Part shown: piece by piece, positions 48,820-63,100 of the stretch
Numbering within the stretch: position 1 is the first letter of the stretch
Layout: each line of letters opens with the position of its first letter
NCBI GenBank assembly: GCA_008921705.1
Contig: VFFE01007186.1
Span: 1,303,122 to 1,367,121 of the forward strand
Source: Burhinus oedicnemus
Lineage: Eukaryota; Chordata; Aves; Charadriiformes; Burhinidae
Length of the DNA: 64,000 bases
Direction of reading: 5' to 3'
Program-made: the position numbers and the translations under genes
The notes under the pieces: generated by a model
Seen by the model: the letters and a program-made list of their open reading frames with translations, nothing else
Database searches by the model: none
What the model was told of the DNA's origin: nothing

Positions 48820-51800
48820 ATTGAGGGGAAAAAAATAGAGACCTATTGCTGTTAAATGACAAAAACTAATTAGGTTTTCATTGCACTTAATCAATCTCCC
48901 ATCAACAAATCCAGACTAAGCAACTTTACAGAATGGATTTAGCATAAATGATATGAAGCAAATAAACAAAAAATCCCCAAAATATCAGTGGGTGGAACTG
49001 TTCCTGGAAAACACAAGAAGGTTGATTTTTTTTTACCAAGTTTCATGTGGTTTTTTGCTTCTAGTATCTATTCCAAGAATTCTGGGAAGTAAAAGGTTAT
49101 TAAAAAGGTATCATTTTGGAAAATCCACCTAAGCATGTTAAAATCAATGTTTCCCTTACAGAACAAACCCTGGGGAGAGAATTAACAGGAATTACTGTAT
49201 GGGTTGGTCTGCTACTTGTTTTGTATGCTTGACTGCTTGTCAGTTGGCAGAAATCAATGGTTCCCTTTTCACACTGACGAGAGAAGGAAATGGGGGTCAA
49301 AACTTTTCCTTATGGGTAGTTGGAGTATAGATTAAGTATTGTACCTCTGTGTCTCCAGTGTATCCCCCAAAAATACCCCTTCCCATAGCATTTCAAAAAT
49401 ATTCTGCTTGCGTTTATACGTGCATTCACAGTTGAATAATTTATGTAATATTTCTCTTTCTGCATTTGTTGTAAAAGTTATTGTAGCTTATAATAAATAC
49501 CTATTATGGCTAAAAGAAAGTAATTTATGCTTCATATTTAATTTTCTTCCCTTCTTTATTATTTAATACTCTTTTTTCTAGCATCATGTTGATGATATCC
49601 AAAACCAAGACAACCTCGTTTCCTTTGTCTAGAGTGCTTTTCTTTTGACCTCAGTAAGGATACAGCAGATACAGTAAGGATATAGAAATACAACCTGTCC
49701 AATAGCTAAAAGAAATGTCCCAAAGGAGAGTCCATATAGCGTAGTCATTGTCTCATGTGGCAGTAACACATTGTCTTCATTGAAAGTACTGATTTAGTAA
49801 ACACAATGTTAAAAGTCACTCTGTATCTCAAACAAAGGATCCAAATGGGATACTGCTTGAATTGCTAGAATGACAAATTAAATGCTTTCTGAAGAGGTAT
49901 TAATTTTTGGCACTAGGTTCTGTAGGTTTTTTAAAACTATTTTCCTGTGACTTTTGCATGAAATAATCAGGGGACCGCACTGTCAGCTATTTTAATTATT
50001 CTTTCTCTTTTATTCATGCATACCCTGATTTTAAGTAAGTGCTCACCTTGAGATCAAAGCTGCAAAATCAGTTTTGGTTGGACATTTATATGTCTGTCAG
50101 GTATTGTGATGTGGACAGCTGCATTCCCCACTATGGTGTAATCATTGCAATATGATCACAGCATCTGAATTACGTGGTTGGCTCACAGGCATTCTTCTGT
50201 ACGGTATGTATTTTGAAGATAATGATCTGTGTTTAACCGCTGTTTAAAACACAGCACTCTGTATCCATTACATTATATCGAATGTCAGGGAAACTATTTT
50301 TACAGAATGAACACTTGTACGGTTGGCAAGGATGGCTGCATTACAAAGGTTTCAGCAGAGCCTGTTGAAATCTGTGCTTGGGGCTGAGGTTATGGCTTTC
50401 ACAATGCCGTAAGAGGACGTATGCTGTTGCTGAACACAATTGCTCTGAAGTGTCTTACTCCATAAGAGAAAAGAGTGCTTTGGCGGTAGCCCCAGAGAAT
50501 GTGATCATGAGAAATACATGTCCCTTGGTTCTGTTTTAGTGCTAAAGTGAGAGATGTGGATGGCAAGTGTAGGGAACTAACTTCAAGCCATATTAAGATT
50601 TATGCCTCTGAAACGTCAATCATTTCAGTGATATATTAATGTTAAAACCATAATTTAACCTCAATTTATGAAAGTTTTCTTTCTTATATTCTAGTCTGTA
50701 GTTTTATCCATGCAGGAGTTTGAAATGCTATTGCCACAATCACGTTTCAAATTTTTCTTTCTAGTTGTATTTTGCTCTATAGCACTTTCTTAACATCGCT
50801 TTCATTATTAAGGTTTTTTCTAGGCAGTGAGCAAGTTTTTTGAAAACTGTGCAAATTCTTTTCACTGTAGTCCTCACTAATTATAAGAAAGAATTTGGGG
50901 AGCGTGGAGCATAGCCTATTACTTAAAAAACATAGTAAATTATAATTACCCTCTAGATACACATTCTTGATCTGTTCTGCTGAAATCAATGGAAGAACTA
51001 AACTGCTTAAGTTGCAGTTCTGGTTTACACGGGTGCAGCAGAAGCAGTTTTAGATGTTTTTAACATATGCGTGTTTGCACACATATTTATCTATATCTGT
51101 ACATATATAAATAGTCTCTCTAAATTCCAGATGAAACTAATTCTGAATATAAATTGAGGAAATACACTAAGACCAATAAGAATCAAAAGGAGAATGTGGT
51201 GACTAAATGACAAACAGAAGTCAAATTTGTCTTGAGTAAGATGTTCTTATCTATCCTCTGCTAGTCACCAAAGCTAAGTGTCTATTTTACTTCTCTTCCT
51301 GAAAAGCAAATGGTACATATTGGGCTATTTACAAATGGATTATTAGTATTAGATAGAACACCTCTTTCTTAAAGAATTATCGTTTTCCAGAATGTGTGTA
51401 TATATATGGTAATTTTAAAACCCAAAATGTAACTATATTTTCTGAGATAAATTCATGCTGGTGGATGCTATGCTAAATATAAACACCAGTAGCAGTGTCT
51501 TCATGTTTACACTGTGAGGTATTTTGTTGTTCACCAAATCACGTAGTAAAAGGGATTGAGGAGAATTTGTTAGGAAGACTTGTCCAGTCACCAATGATGG
51601 TTCATTTTGTCATGATCAGGTGGCCTTCTGCCTATATGTATTTTTGTCTGCTTTTGAAGTTACAAAGGATACAGGCCTAAGGATTTTAACAAAGCTTGTA
51701 AGGAGCTCAGAAGGGAGACAACTGCAGGGGAAGTTAAATGCAGCCATGCTAGAAGATCAGTTGAATACCTTTAACAAAATGAGAGGGCATCAGTCTAACT

Positions 51801-54473
51801 AGTTTTAGGATTATAGAGAATTTTCCAAAATTGTTACACATTTTCAGTGTGCTTTGTGGATATTATTTTATGCCTTGAGTTTGAAAGAACAACATTGTAT
51901 TTTATTCACATAATATTTATCCAATATTACATATCTATGTAGGAGTGCAGGTGATTCTGCTAAAATACATGAAGGTCTTCTCCAATGTGCCAGAGATGTA
52001 AGAAAGAAGGATAAACAACCCAAAACAAAACAACTGAGTAGTGTGGCCTTTGAATGAGAAGTGTCCATGCATCCTTTTGCAATTTTCCAACTATATGTGG
52101 ACATATTTACAATGAGTAAGTTGGGTTCTTTTTTAAGTTTCACATTTCTGTTATTGCTTTTACTTTTTGAAAGTATAAATTTTTTTATTAAAAATTTAAA
52201 TCCATTTTATTTTAACACCAAAAACCACAAAAAATTCTCATGAGCTCTCACACGTAAATAAACTGAAATTCAGAAATTTGAAATTCATAAAAGGTAACAT
52301 ATTTTCAGTTTCCAAGACACTGTTCAAACTTTCTCAGATTTAGTGGACTTCATATGCAGGCTAATGTCTTTTATGTCAACATATAACATTGTTTCTTTGT
52401 TTTTTAAAATAGAAATTTGGTTTATTTATCCATTCCATGTCCATATCACCAAATCAAAGGCATTATACTTAGATTTATTCTTCATTTGATCATTTACTAA
52501 ATGTAAAAAACTGTGATAAACTTTCAGTTGTGCAGGATGTGAACCTTATCCAATAAGACATTTTTCTTCTGTCTTCTTTTATTTTCATGGCTGCTACTTG
52601 CCTTTGAACAGGTTAAAGAAACAAGGTTTGTTAATATTCACAGGATATTTTTCCCCTATCGTGATTCAGACCAGCACAGAAAATCATGTCCACCCAATTC
52701 TTACAGCTGGAATTACTCCAACCTTTTTGAAACCTGAAATGATTTGCCAACCAAGAATGACTGTCTTCAGAATTTTGTCAGTTAAATCATTCCCCAGGCT
52801 CTTTGATTCTCCACTGTAAGCTAATCCTGTTTAGAAATAGTTGAAGTCTTAGTCTGATTTATGTAACATTATTGGTGGTGCATGCCAGTTCCTCCTCACA
52901 TTTTACAGACCCATCTTTGGTGAAATTGAGTGTTTGCAAAAATGTATTTGACAAAATCAGTTATGGTAAACATCATGATCTGACAAAGAGCTAGCCTACT
53001 TTGAAAGGTTTAGAGCCTCCAGATAGATACAAATAAGATAAGAAAAAGCAGACACATGTTAAATCATCCAACAGCAAAGGGGATACTTTATGGAAATGAA
53101 CTCGCAAGATAATAATTTGAATTTGACAAGGTGATAATTAAAGTCCCTAGATAGACTCCTTCCACATCTGTATGCCTTTCAGTGAAGTTGGTTAGCATAT
53201 TAACTACTGTTGGAGAATACGAAAAAATATTCATGGGATGTTAAACTGCATATTGTTATTCATTTCAATTTGTATAATAAATGTAACAAAATGCAATGCA
53301 TACAGTATTACACAAGAGGTACTAATCTCTATTATAGACTTATTTTAAAGCACAGTGATACCATACTAGGCTCTCAGATGCCAGTTTTATCCAGAGAAAT
53401 TCAAAAGATTTAATATTAATTAGTCTTTCTGGCAAGAACAACAAGGTGATAAATTTCTTTTGAATGTGAAATACTGAGGCCAAGACATTTTCAGTGCAGT
53501 AGCTGGAACCATTTTACATTGTACTTACTGAATAATGACTATCAATAGGTACTTTTACTGGAAGTACTTTAATAGCAACTGGCTTCATGGAAAAGCTCTG
53601 AAGCTTATGTCTGTAATAAAAGGTTTGTTAACTGGTGATAGCTTTTTGGACCAACTTTAAACAAATAGCCCCAAAAAATTATTGCTGAATTGTTGAAAAG
53701 CCAGTACTCTCTCCCATGGAATTACTGTGTCAATGAGAAGGCATTCATATAGTTCTATAAATAGCACATATTTTTTTCAAAAAACAAGTAGCAGTTTTCA
53801 ATGTAAACACTATACGTCTATGTTCCCTAGGAGATTCAGGTGTCATTTACATTTTAGCTTGTGATAAGAGTACATTTTTTAAGTAACTCTTCTGCTTGTC
53901 CACACTTTTGTGGAGTCATGTCATAAAGTGGTGTCAGGGTGCTAAAACTGGATTTACTGCAGCTGAAACAGTAGAGGAATACGTGTTGGGGAGCTCACAT
54001 AGTGTACTCCAGCTGCAGATGGGCATTTGGGCCCCTGGGGTCAGATGAGAGCTGTGCTGAAGTAAAAACACTCCAAGTTGCCTATGCTGTGGTCATCAGG
54101 TCCTCAGCACCAACTGCTCTGCTCTGCAAGTCCACTTCTAATGGTCCACACGAATTGTTTCTGTAGACGTAGTCTCAGTGTGATAGGTAAGAGAAGAGTG
54201 CATGCACATTAAAAAACAACCACCAGAACCACTGTGGGAGCCTTCAAGTCTGGGGAATGACTGGCAGCACCACCTGGAGAGAGACGGAAACTTTGCCACT
54301 TAAAGTAAAGATTTAGTGCGAAGAGCTCAAAACACTGGGAGAGCAAAGGATTATCGAGTCTGCCATAGGAGTGATTGTTGTCTCTGAGTCAATGGAGTGA
54401 AAGACATAAAAAACACTGTGATATGAAAATGCAGTAAATGCCTATATGACCAAGAGGGATGTGTTTAATATTA

Positions 54474-54492
54474 TTTTTTTTGGGGGGGGGGG
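54474..54492. repeat. T8 followed by G11
   Basis: Eight T directly followed by eleven G (54482-54492). The homopolymer lengths may be affected by sequencing. Confidence 0.85.
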
Positions 54493-56980
54493 TATATTCT
54501 ATATCCCTAAATGAAGGAAAACTTTGCTTTAACATAGCTTTTCTCGTAAGTTGACATTAGTCTGTCATCTTTTCCCAGTAGCAACATAATTCTCATATAG
54601 CCAAGAGTTTATGAATCATTTTGCAATGCTACATGTTTTTGTTAGCATTTAATCCTGTGACTTAGCACATGGTATTCATATTCTGTGTAGTGATTTCCAT
54701 GCATCATGATTCTCTCATTTAACTGTGCCAAAACTTATTTACAACTTGGAATATTTCTTCCTGGCATTTTTATACTTCTTTTCCAGTCTTCATATCATCA
54801 CATCACTATCTGTAGAGAACATGGATGTCACAATTAGAAAAAAGGCCAATTTCTTTGCAACTTGATAAATTTTCCCCTATCTCTCTTTTCCTTTTTGCTC
54901 CAAATCCTTCATTTAACATAAAACAATACAAAACATCAAGCTCTATAGCATGCTGTCAGTAGTTGTTGAAGTACTAAATGTCATTTCAGCTTGAGTTTGT
55001 TACAGTTTCAAAAAACTTACAACACATGCAGTATTTCTTGATCTTGACAGATTTAATTCCACACAGTTTAAAAGAACACTTAAGATCTCTATGACTGAAA
55101 AAACATCAATCTGATAAAGGCTTTTTTTCCTGGATAAAACATGAAAGGTTAGTTGCTATACAACTGTCAACACAGGAGCGTACAAGATGCAGGTTATAAA
55201 GGGTTATAAATTCACAGGAAATATTTTCTATTACATTAATATCACACAATATGCATTCATACCTGTATTCGTAAATTCATATTTTTAATAATTTAATGTT
55301 TTTCATATGTACATCAAGTGTACTTGCCATCAGTAAAAGAACTTTAGTATTATATGTTATCCAACTTAATGTATGTACAGCTTTTGCATTGAATTTCCTT
55401 GGTTTCAATTACAAAAATATGAAAAGGGGAAAAATCTTTCCTGCTTTATCTCAATTCAACAATCACGACTCTACTTACTAAGTCCTAAATTATATTATAC
55501 ATTACATTTCCATCTGCTTTTGACCTAGCTGTGAATAGCTGAATTAAGTCTCTAACGCAGAGTCCCGCCTGGTGATAGAATATGCTATCGCTTTTTCTGG
55601 ATGTACAATGCTTCTTAGAAATATTTGGGACGGGATTCCATATCCTGGTTTTAAATCATGTTGCTCTTGTACAATACTTAATACAAAGGTGGAATCATTA
55701 GGGAAAAAAATATCTCTATTAGTTACAACAGATGTGTTTGCTAAAAATTCAGAACAATGTAACTGGTTCTTAGAGAATTTTGCTTTCTGAGTTTTATGTT
55801 AAAACTAAATAAGTGAGAAAAATACTGTTTGCAAATACCCCAAAGTAAACAGGATCATTGGAACAGTGACTTCCATGATAGGTCACAGAGGGGAAAAATG
55901 TTGTCTTTTAAAAATATATATATAAATATGCACATCGTATATTTTAGTGGTAGATGCTATACAGAATACCATCTGGTGTACTGCAACAAATTTGTCATTT
56001 CTAGTTTTGTTGTTGTTGCTACTGTTTTAATGAGAGAGCTCCCATTAAAATTGAAAAACTTGCCACTTTCACTTACCTTATTTCAAAACATTTTCAACAC
56101 TGAATTGTGAGAGATTCCATTCAAATTCAAAATAATTTGCAAAATACTAACCTTTTCAAGGAAGAAGAAAATAACTCGAGAGTTGAAATCCAGTACCTGT
56201 GGAAAAAAATAGAGTAAAACAGAAAGAAAAATGGTAAAGGAGGAGAGAGGCACCTTGAAAATATCTTTTATGGAAAGTGCCTTTAGGCCACACCTTTTCA
56301 ACCAGACTCAGTTTAGGGCCTTATTTATTCATCTAGCATTTTTAATGATTCTCAATATATATTCCTGGGTTTGTATTTTTGTTTGGGCACAGCAGATGGT
56401 TAAATGTGACCTTAAAATTAGAAGGGTAAAAATAGTCCACAACCTCTTAACACTGCGTCTTGCAACCAGGAAGTCTTGTTTGATAGTTTTGGGAAAGCTT
56501 AAATGTGTGTAAAGTTCACCTCACGGTGGGAAAGATGATAAGAGCCAGGCCTAAAAACAAAGTCTAGTCTGAGTTGTCTTAGTGGCCATTAATTACTGTA
56601 TACTTCAATTAGATCTCACAAATAAGTGAAAGTGACTAATATTTTCCTTAATCTGAACTCGGCTTGTAATGTTTGCAGCCTGTCTGTCAGACACATTTAG
56701 ATTAATGGGTTCAACAGTAAAGGTCAGCAATAAGCCTAAGGGTACACTGAAAATCGTGACAGTAACGTTTGCCAGGTGTGACTTCTGGAGATGGCCTGCT
56801 ATCACTTACTGACCAGTAGCCCATAGATAACAGGAACAGTAAGCCTTTCACCACAAAACCCAGCTTATATGATAAGAAAATTGACATTCCAGCCCTTCTG
56901 GACAGCACAATGTTGGCAATGATTTCTAGGCATACCTTGAAAATGTATGGGACTGCTCTTATTTATATAGAGATCTCTGC

Positions 56981-57018
56981 GTGTGTGCATATGTATGTGT
57001 GTCTGTCTGTCTGTCTGC
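56981..57018. repeat. (GT)n/(TATG)n/(GTCT)n compound microsatellite
   Basis: Alternating GT units pass into ATGTATGTGT and then four GTCT units. Confidence 0.85.
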
Positions 57019-57759
57019 CTCACAATCTTTTCTCCCCAGCATGAGGTCTCCCTAGACTCAGTGGGACTATTGTTGCTCTAAAGCATCCGTTCAGCAGGAG
57101 CGAAACATCTTGCATCTATGCTTTGGGGGTTTGACTTAAAACAAGGTGTGAAAAAAAGAAACGACTTCATGTGGTATTCCAAGGAAGAGAAAAATAGGTG
57201 TTTATGAAATTGTGTTGAAGAAAGCAAAAACTTTGGATTTTTTGGAGAGTGAAAGTGGGAAGAGAATAAGCTGATGTTTCAGGAAATGTTTCCGTTAAGA
57301 GAACAGAAACAATTCTATCCTGTTTATCTATTTTTTTTTCCTCCCCCCGAAAAAACAAACTCAGTTTTTTCTCGATTTATTTTTCTCTTCTGACTTATTT
57401 TCCCCATTGTTCATCTGTAACACAGCTTACTCAAAGCACTGGTTTTGAGTGGAGGGTGGTAGCACCTCAGGTTGCCCCAAGGGAAAAAAAAGAAACCAGC
57501 AGAGTACACTAATAGCATGCAGAGCACTTCTGGCTGCTCTGAACGTATCTGGGACTTTAAGATGCAGAATTCAGAAGCAGGGAAACATTGGTGAGAAAAG
57601 CAGTTGGACGTAGTCAACTTGAGCTTCAAAGATAAATCATTCAAGAGCGAGGTCATTACAGCCATGCTGTGAGTTTGGGGCCTCCCAGCCCCTCCCTCAC
57701 CACCCCCCAGGAAGATTTAAAAAGAGATTAGAAGTTTACAGCAGGATGAGAAGACAAAA

Positions 57760-58060
57760 AGCCACCTTATTCAGGGCAGCTCTGTGCAAGCTGGGCGCAG
57801 ACGCATTGTCTTTTTCGCAGTTGCGAGATTGCAACCCTGATGTCTGCCTTCCCCTCCTCTGGCTCCCCACCAGTGACTGATCACTTTCAGCTGCAGCATC
57901 CAGGAATTCACTCATTTCTAGTGATGAAAAGGGTCGCTTTCTTCAGTAATCACCTAGGCAGGCTCAGCTGCCTGATTCTGCGTTCGTGTGAATATTAACT
58001 TGCCAGGGAAGCCTTTCGCTGGAGTTGGTCGCATTGTAATTAAAGAGTGTGTTAAGGGAG
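57760..58060. other. Candidate conserved non-coding element with CpGs
   Basis: About nine CpG are spread over 57790-58035. E-box CAGCTG motifs occur near 57890 and 57967, and a GTAATTAAAG homeodomain-type site near 58036. No repeat family or sustained open frame was seen. In a region otherwise low in CpG this looks like a constrained enhancer-like element, by inference only. Confidence 0.3.
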
Positions 58061-60049
58061 TCAGTGTTGCATCTAAAGGTAGCCATAAGGAATACGTACA
58101 TAGAAGAAGAAAATAGATGAGTTAATAAGATTAAAACTGCATTCAGCGAGTAGCAAACGATCCATTTCAGAGCACTAAGTTATGACAGCCACGGGCAAAA
58201 ATGCAGTGGGAGAGGGCTGTAAATCAGGACCCTGTTTCATAAAACTCACTCCAGCGAGGAAACTGAGGGTTTATGGAGACAGAGCAAAGTCCAGGGAGGG
58301 CAGTCAGGGAAATAACTCCATATTGGCTTCTGAAAATGGGATTAAGCAAGCCATTTTGAGCTGAGGTAAATAAAAGTTTTGTAAATGCCAATAAATGTAA
58401 TATACTGACAAATACTTGACAATTAATTAATTTGCATATGTACTCCTGACCACTTAAATTTAAAACCTTGTACTTAATTTGTCAATGTTAAGTGACTTTA
58501 AAGCAAAAAGAAATTACAAACCTCTGAGCAGTTATTTTTCCCTCGGAAGTTTCTAGAAAATTCTTCCTGTAGATGACAATCAAGCCTTACAAAAACAGAT
58601 AAAGGATCTCACCAACTAAGTTTTCGAGCATGCAGAGATGATAAATCATTGAATACTAAGGAGTCTGAGATTTTTTTTCATCATATATTTGTCACTGACA
58701 ATGCTGATTTGCCAAAACTATTTTTCATTATTTCTGTCAATTCCGAACATTAGGGAAATAAGCTTTGAAAATTATCAGAATGCCTTATTTTGACATTTTT
58801 ATTGAAAATGTCAAGTTATATAGTTCAAAATTATTTTTTTTGGAAATTAAGCTAATTATAGCTGTAAAAGGTTGACATTTATTGAATCTTACTTTTTAAG
58901 CTTTTTGGTTTAAACCATTTTTTTTCCCCCCTGAATCTTCAAATGCTTTGTCTGAAGTCTGGTTTGAGAAAGTTTTCAACATCTTAAGCATAGTCAGGGA
59001 GGTTAAAAATAGTCCCTCTCATTCTCCAAGCCATCATAACTTTAACCTCTTATATATTTGTGTATGATTCCTGAGTAAGATCAGATGCCAAATGAAGAAA
59101 TAAATAACTCGGATGATAACCACTACAGTTGTAGATTGGAGTTCCCTTTTTATTTCATTCATGCAAATCCTATGGAAAAAACAGTCAAAGTATTGCTTAA
59201 GCAAAACAATATGTTATCAGGTTCCTTATGATGTAAAATATGCAAGCCTTTAAACACATTAATGAACATTTACCTAGCTGAACAATAAGGTAGCTGTGCA
59301 AAAACTGTGTAAATATAACTGAATTCTTTTTAAGATCCTAAAGTTTCATTCAATTTTGTTCAGTTGTTATTGAAACAACCTCCTATTGAATGAAAAAACA
59401 TTTTATCATAGTTAAAAACTAAACTGGGACCTCTGAATTTGACCTGCTTTTAGTACTGTATATGATAATTTCATGCAGCGCATGAAGAATTTTATGTAAT
59501 ATTCAATGCTGACAAGAGTACTATAAGACCAAAATATTCTGACCAAAACCTGATCATAGTTATCAGTGTCTGAAAAAATACCTATTGCCTTTTTTTCTGT
59601 TTGCCAAAGTACCTCTATTTGCTTCCCAAAATACAGTTGTTTTCTATGATTGATAAGTTCACTAGCTTTTAAGCTCATTCACATCCATTAGTTCTGCTTT
59701 TTTCCCCTCCCTGTTGAAAATCAGGAGCTGTCAGACTGAAATGTTCTTGCCAGACACAAATAGTGTCCCCAGGGGTGGCAGAAACCGTTCTGAATCGGTA
59801 AGAAATAGATTTTAAAGTGTTGCTGGTTGACACTGGTCACTGCACTTGCTTTACAGAAAATGTTGACATAGACGACAGACAATTATACAAATACTGTTTT
59901 CAATGTGTGTTCCTAAAAATGTTTCATTTTTTTTAGACAAAGCAATAATACGTTTGAGATGTTTCAAATAAAAGTAGTGGTGCAACAGTGAAATCTGTAT
60001 GTTTATCCTTTACAGAACCAGAAATATTTCAGATGGCGTCTGCTGTCGG
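58061..60049. other. AT-rich DNA, no gene; candidate conserved AT-rich block
   Basis: 58380-58900 is very AT-rich without simple repeats. It holds an octamer-like ATTTGCAT variant (AATTTGCATATG near 58430) and many TAAT/ATTA cores, a pattern common in non-coding elements of gene deserts. No coding or RNA gene was recognised. Confidence 0.3.
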
Positions 60050-60119
60050 GCCTGATCCAAACCCCATTAAGGCCAGCGACACTAATCTTTTTCACTTTAA
60101 TGAGCTTTGGTTCATATCC
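60050..60119. repeat. Degraded palindromic repeat (inverted arms of about 26 bases)
   Basis: The left arm (60050-60076, GCCTGATCCAAACCCCATTA) and the reverse complement of the right arm (60093-60119, TGAACCAAAGCTCATTAAAG) match at most positions, separated by a 16-base loop. The arms resemble a palindromic repeat phrase (CCTGATCCAAAGCCCATTGA) that I recall as common in turtle and crocodile DNA. It is probably an ancient interspersed repeat, possibly a non-autonomous DNA transposon end. Confidence 0.55.
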
Positions 60120-63100
60120 AGTATGTGAGCAACAGTCATCTATGTATGCTTGAAACTTAGAGAATGCATGATCTCACGTTACAGAACCAAGATCAGTTCT
60201 GTCTCTGCAGAAGCTGGTGGGAGTTGTGAAGTCTTCTGGTCTGAGATTTACAACTTTATCTCCAGGATATAAGAACAGGGGCTTTAAGCAAGTAGATTTT
60301 AGGATGAAAGGAAGTTACAATAGAATAACTGTTTATCTGACTGTCTTATGTGTAGCTAGCCCCACAGTATTTTTCTATTTCAGTATGTCTTCTCCATAAA
60401 ATGAATGACTACCCATATGTAGGACTGTGCATAGTTAATTTAGAAAGCAGTAGCATCTTTTTCATTAAACATAGATTGAAAAGTGACCCATTAAAAAATT
60501 ATTTCCTTAAGCATTTCAGTATTTCTTTTTAAAATGTTACTATATGTGTTATTGGTGAGAATATTGCAATGGGAGAAATTAAAATACAAAGTGTGAAAAT
60601 GCTTATCTCATAATAAAGAAACTTTTGTGATGAAGAATTATTTTCTGGTTTTTCTTAGCCCATGGATATTGACTGGTCATAATGAAGAAGTCCTGAGATA
60701 CAAGTACTTCAACGCAGTAAAAGTGACAAGTGTGCCCATTGCCTTACGTATTCCAACAATCTATTTTATTCCTGCCCCCGTTCCCTGCACACCCAGCTGT
60801 CTGAGTTGCACTCTGAAAGATTAGCTGCTTGTTTCACACATTTCCCAACTCAGCTGCTTTGTCTCAGCGGTGGCTTGGGGGAAACAGTGACTGCGGAGGT
60901 GTAGGCTGCTGGCCAAAAGGGATTTCCAGACACTGTTGTGCCATTGGTGATCTCCAATGCTAATTGGGACGATGATTCCTGATGCCATAGGTGGTGGTTA
61001 CCTACCCCACAGGAGACAGCAGACCTGACTGGAATAAAACTGTAAAAGATTAGGGGACAGTAAATGTTTCAGGAATTGTTGTTTATTGTTAACTGGCTGA
61101 TGGATCATATATAGTGTGTTGGAAACCATCATGTGAATATCTTACAGATATGCAGAAGATAAAAATATGTGCCAAGAGCTGACTTCTGTATACAGAAAAT
61201 TAATGTTGAAGTCTCTACTCTAAATGAGGAAGGGCTAGTCTGACTTCTCCTGTGTATTTTTGTAAACTGAATTTTAAAACCACATAACTGTGATCAGTTA
61301 GTACTTCACATACACTAACTGCCATCATCTTTATTACTACTGTTGTTGTTGTCTTTTTGCTGCCATCAACATCATTATTTTACAAAATGGAATTGCTGTT
61401 TTCTGGCAATTGAATTGGCAGCCTAGATCCCAGAGGCTGTATGTGATCACATTTTTAGTCTTGGAGGGGGAGGGAGGGAGGGAGGAGGAGAAAGGGAAGC
61501 AAAAGGCAGGTTAAAAAAATAATTTGTATTATTGGATATCTTGTGTTTTCTAAAGCATCTTCTCAGCATTTGACACCGTTCCGATGGAAGACTTCAGAAC
61601 AGATAGATTCTTGGGTCGTTTGCAGGATGAGGATTTCTGTAGTATGCTTCTGTGTAACAAATTATTATGAAAAACACACTGAGGTTTAAGCACTATCGCA
61701 AAAAATATAAAAATCAGTCATATAATGGTTAAACATCCAATAAATATGTTTTCAATAATCATGTGGTGTTCTAAATAACAATGATTATCTAAAATCTTAA
61801 TGTTAATATGTTTAGGAACTTTAACAGAAAGCATTACTTAACAGCTTAAGCTATTTTTTTTTTATTTCCTTACATTTGTCACATGAAGTGGTGCCTTATT
61901 GTAGGAGCACAGTCACCTTTCCTAACACTGTTGGCACTGCAGATTTTCTCACCAACGTCTGCTTTTGTTGGTTTATTGCTATTGCAAAACTAGAAGGCTA
62001 GCAAAGTGTCAGGAAATTAAAAGTACCTCTTGACATATTTATTAGGTATTAAACATCTTTAGGGAGTGATTAAATAACACTGAACATTACATTTCTTATA
62101 AAATCCTTATGCTTAGATTAAATTCTAGGAGTATACTTGGATTAAAGAGATAATGGGTCAGGACTCACATGTGACAGCAATTCACTCTAGTTCAGTAAAC
62201 TGCAATATGTGATATATTTTTCCTGATAAAACCAGTGTAGATCTACCTTTATTTGAAATCTCTCTCCTATTTCCCGTCCCTGTTTCAGAATATTGTATCC
62301 CTTATATGTTAACTGCTGTTTGAGATAGTTAAACCTCTTCTGAGAGTTATAACTGCCCATCTGGATGAGATCACATTCCTTCGCTTATTTTTAACAACAT
62401 GTTTTCAATCTTTTTTTCCTCCTTCTCCCATTTAATTAACTTTTTCTTACTCTTTTTCTGCAAAGCCAATGGTTTTATTCGAGAAATTTTAGGTAGGCTT
62501 ATTTAATATGGGAATTCTCCCTTGCATTTGCACTGATAAGTTTGGTAAAGAATATGATTGCATAAGACTTATTATTTGTCTGTGGGTCTGTCATAACTAA
62601 AATTGTTTTGTGCTCCTAGCAGTGGAATAGTTAGAGCTCCCATTCCATATATCATTTTTATAGTTCTCAAGTACTGAAACAATCTATACAGTTTAGTAAC
62701 TACTTTCATTAAGCCTTTCTTTTTAAGCTTAAGGCCAGAATAAAAACTTACCCCAGAAACAGTTCTGATGAATGGTGTTGTTCATAACAATTAAAAAAAT
62801 CAGAATCTGGATGTAAAATCTAAAGATACAATAGTCACTGGAAAAATGACATATATTTATATTACTTGTCAGGAGTGATCTGTTAAAAATGTAAACAATA
62901 CTAAAAACTACACAAGGGAAAAATGGGTATTTTAAAACCCTATATAGAAAGTGTTCTCAGAATAAATTTTGTGGATTCTAATCTCTCAAGTATAATCCAT
63001 TTCAAGTGACTCAGAATCTCATACACATCTCCAATTAAGTATCACATATTAATAAGGTGAATGGTCATATAAGATGAAGTGTTTCAGGTCCAGAAGCTGC

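Larger units (their letters stand above)
46558..57759. other. Long AT-rich stretch, no gene seen
   Basis: This 11 kb holds low-complexity tracts (47985-48040, 48749-48819, 54474-54492, 56981-57018) and a somewhat GC-richer block at 53890-54200. Many domainless 60-90 codon frames occur on both strands. No exon pair, RNA gene or confident repeat family was recognised. Confidence 0.45.

Noticed and set aside
50960..51050. Possible copy of a reptile-type repeat phrase (GAAATCAATGGAAG, then GGTTTACAC)
   Set aside because: Only short phrases match my memory of the family, and no inverted arms are visible.
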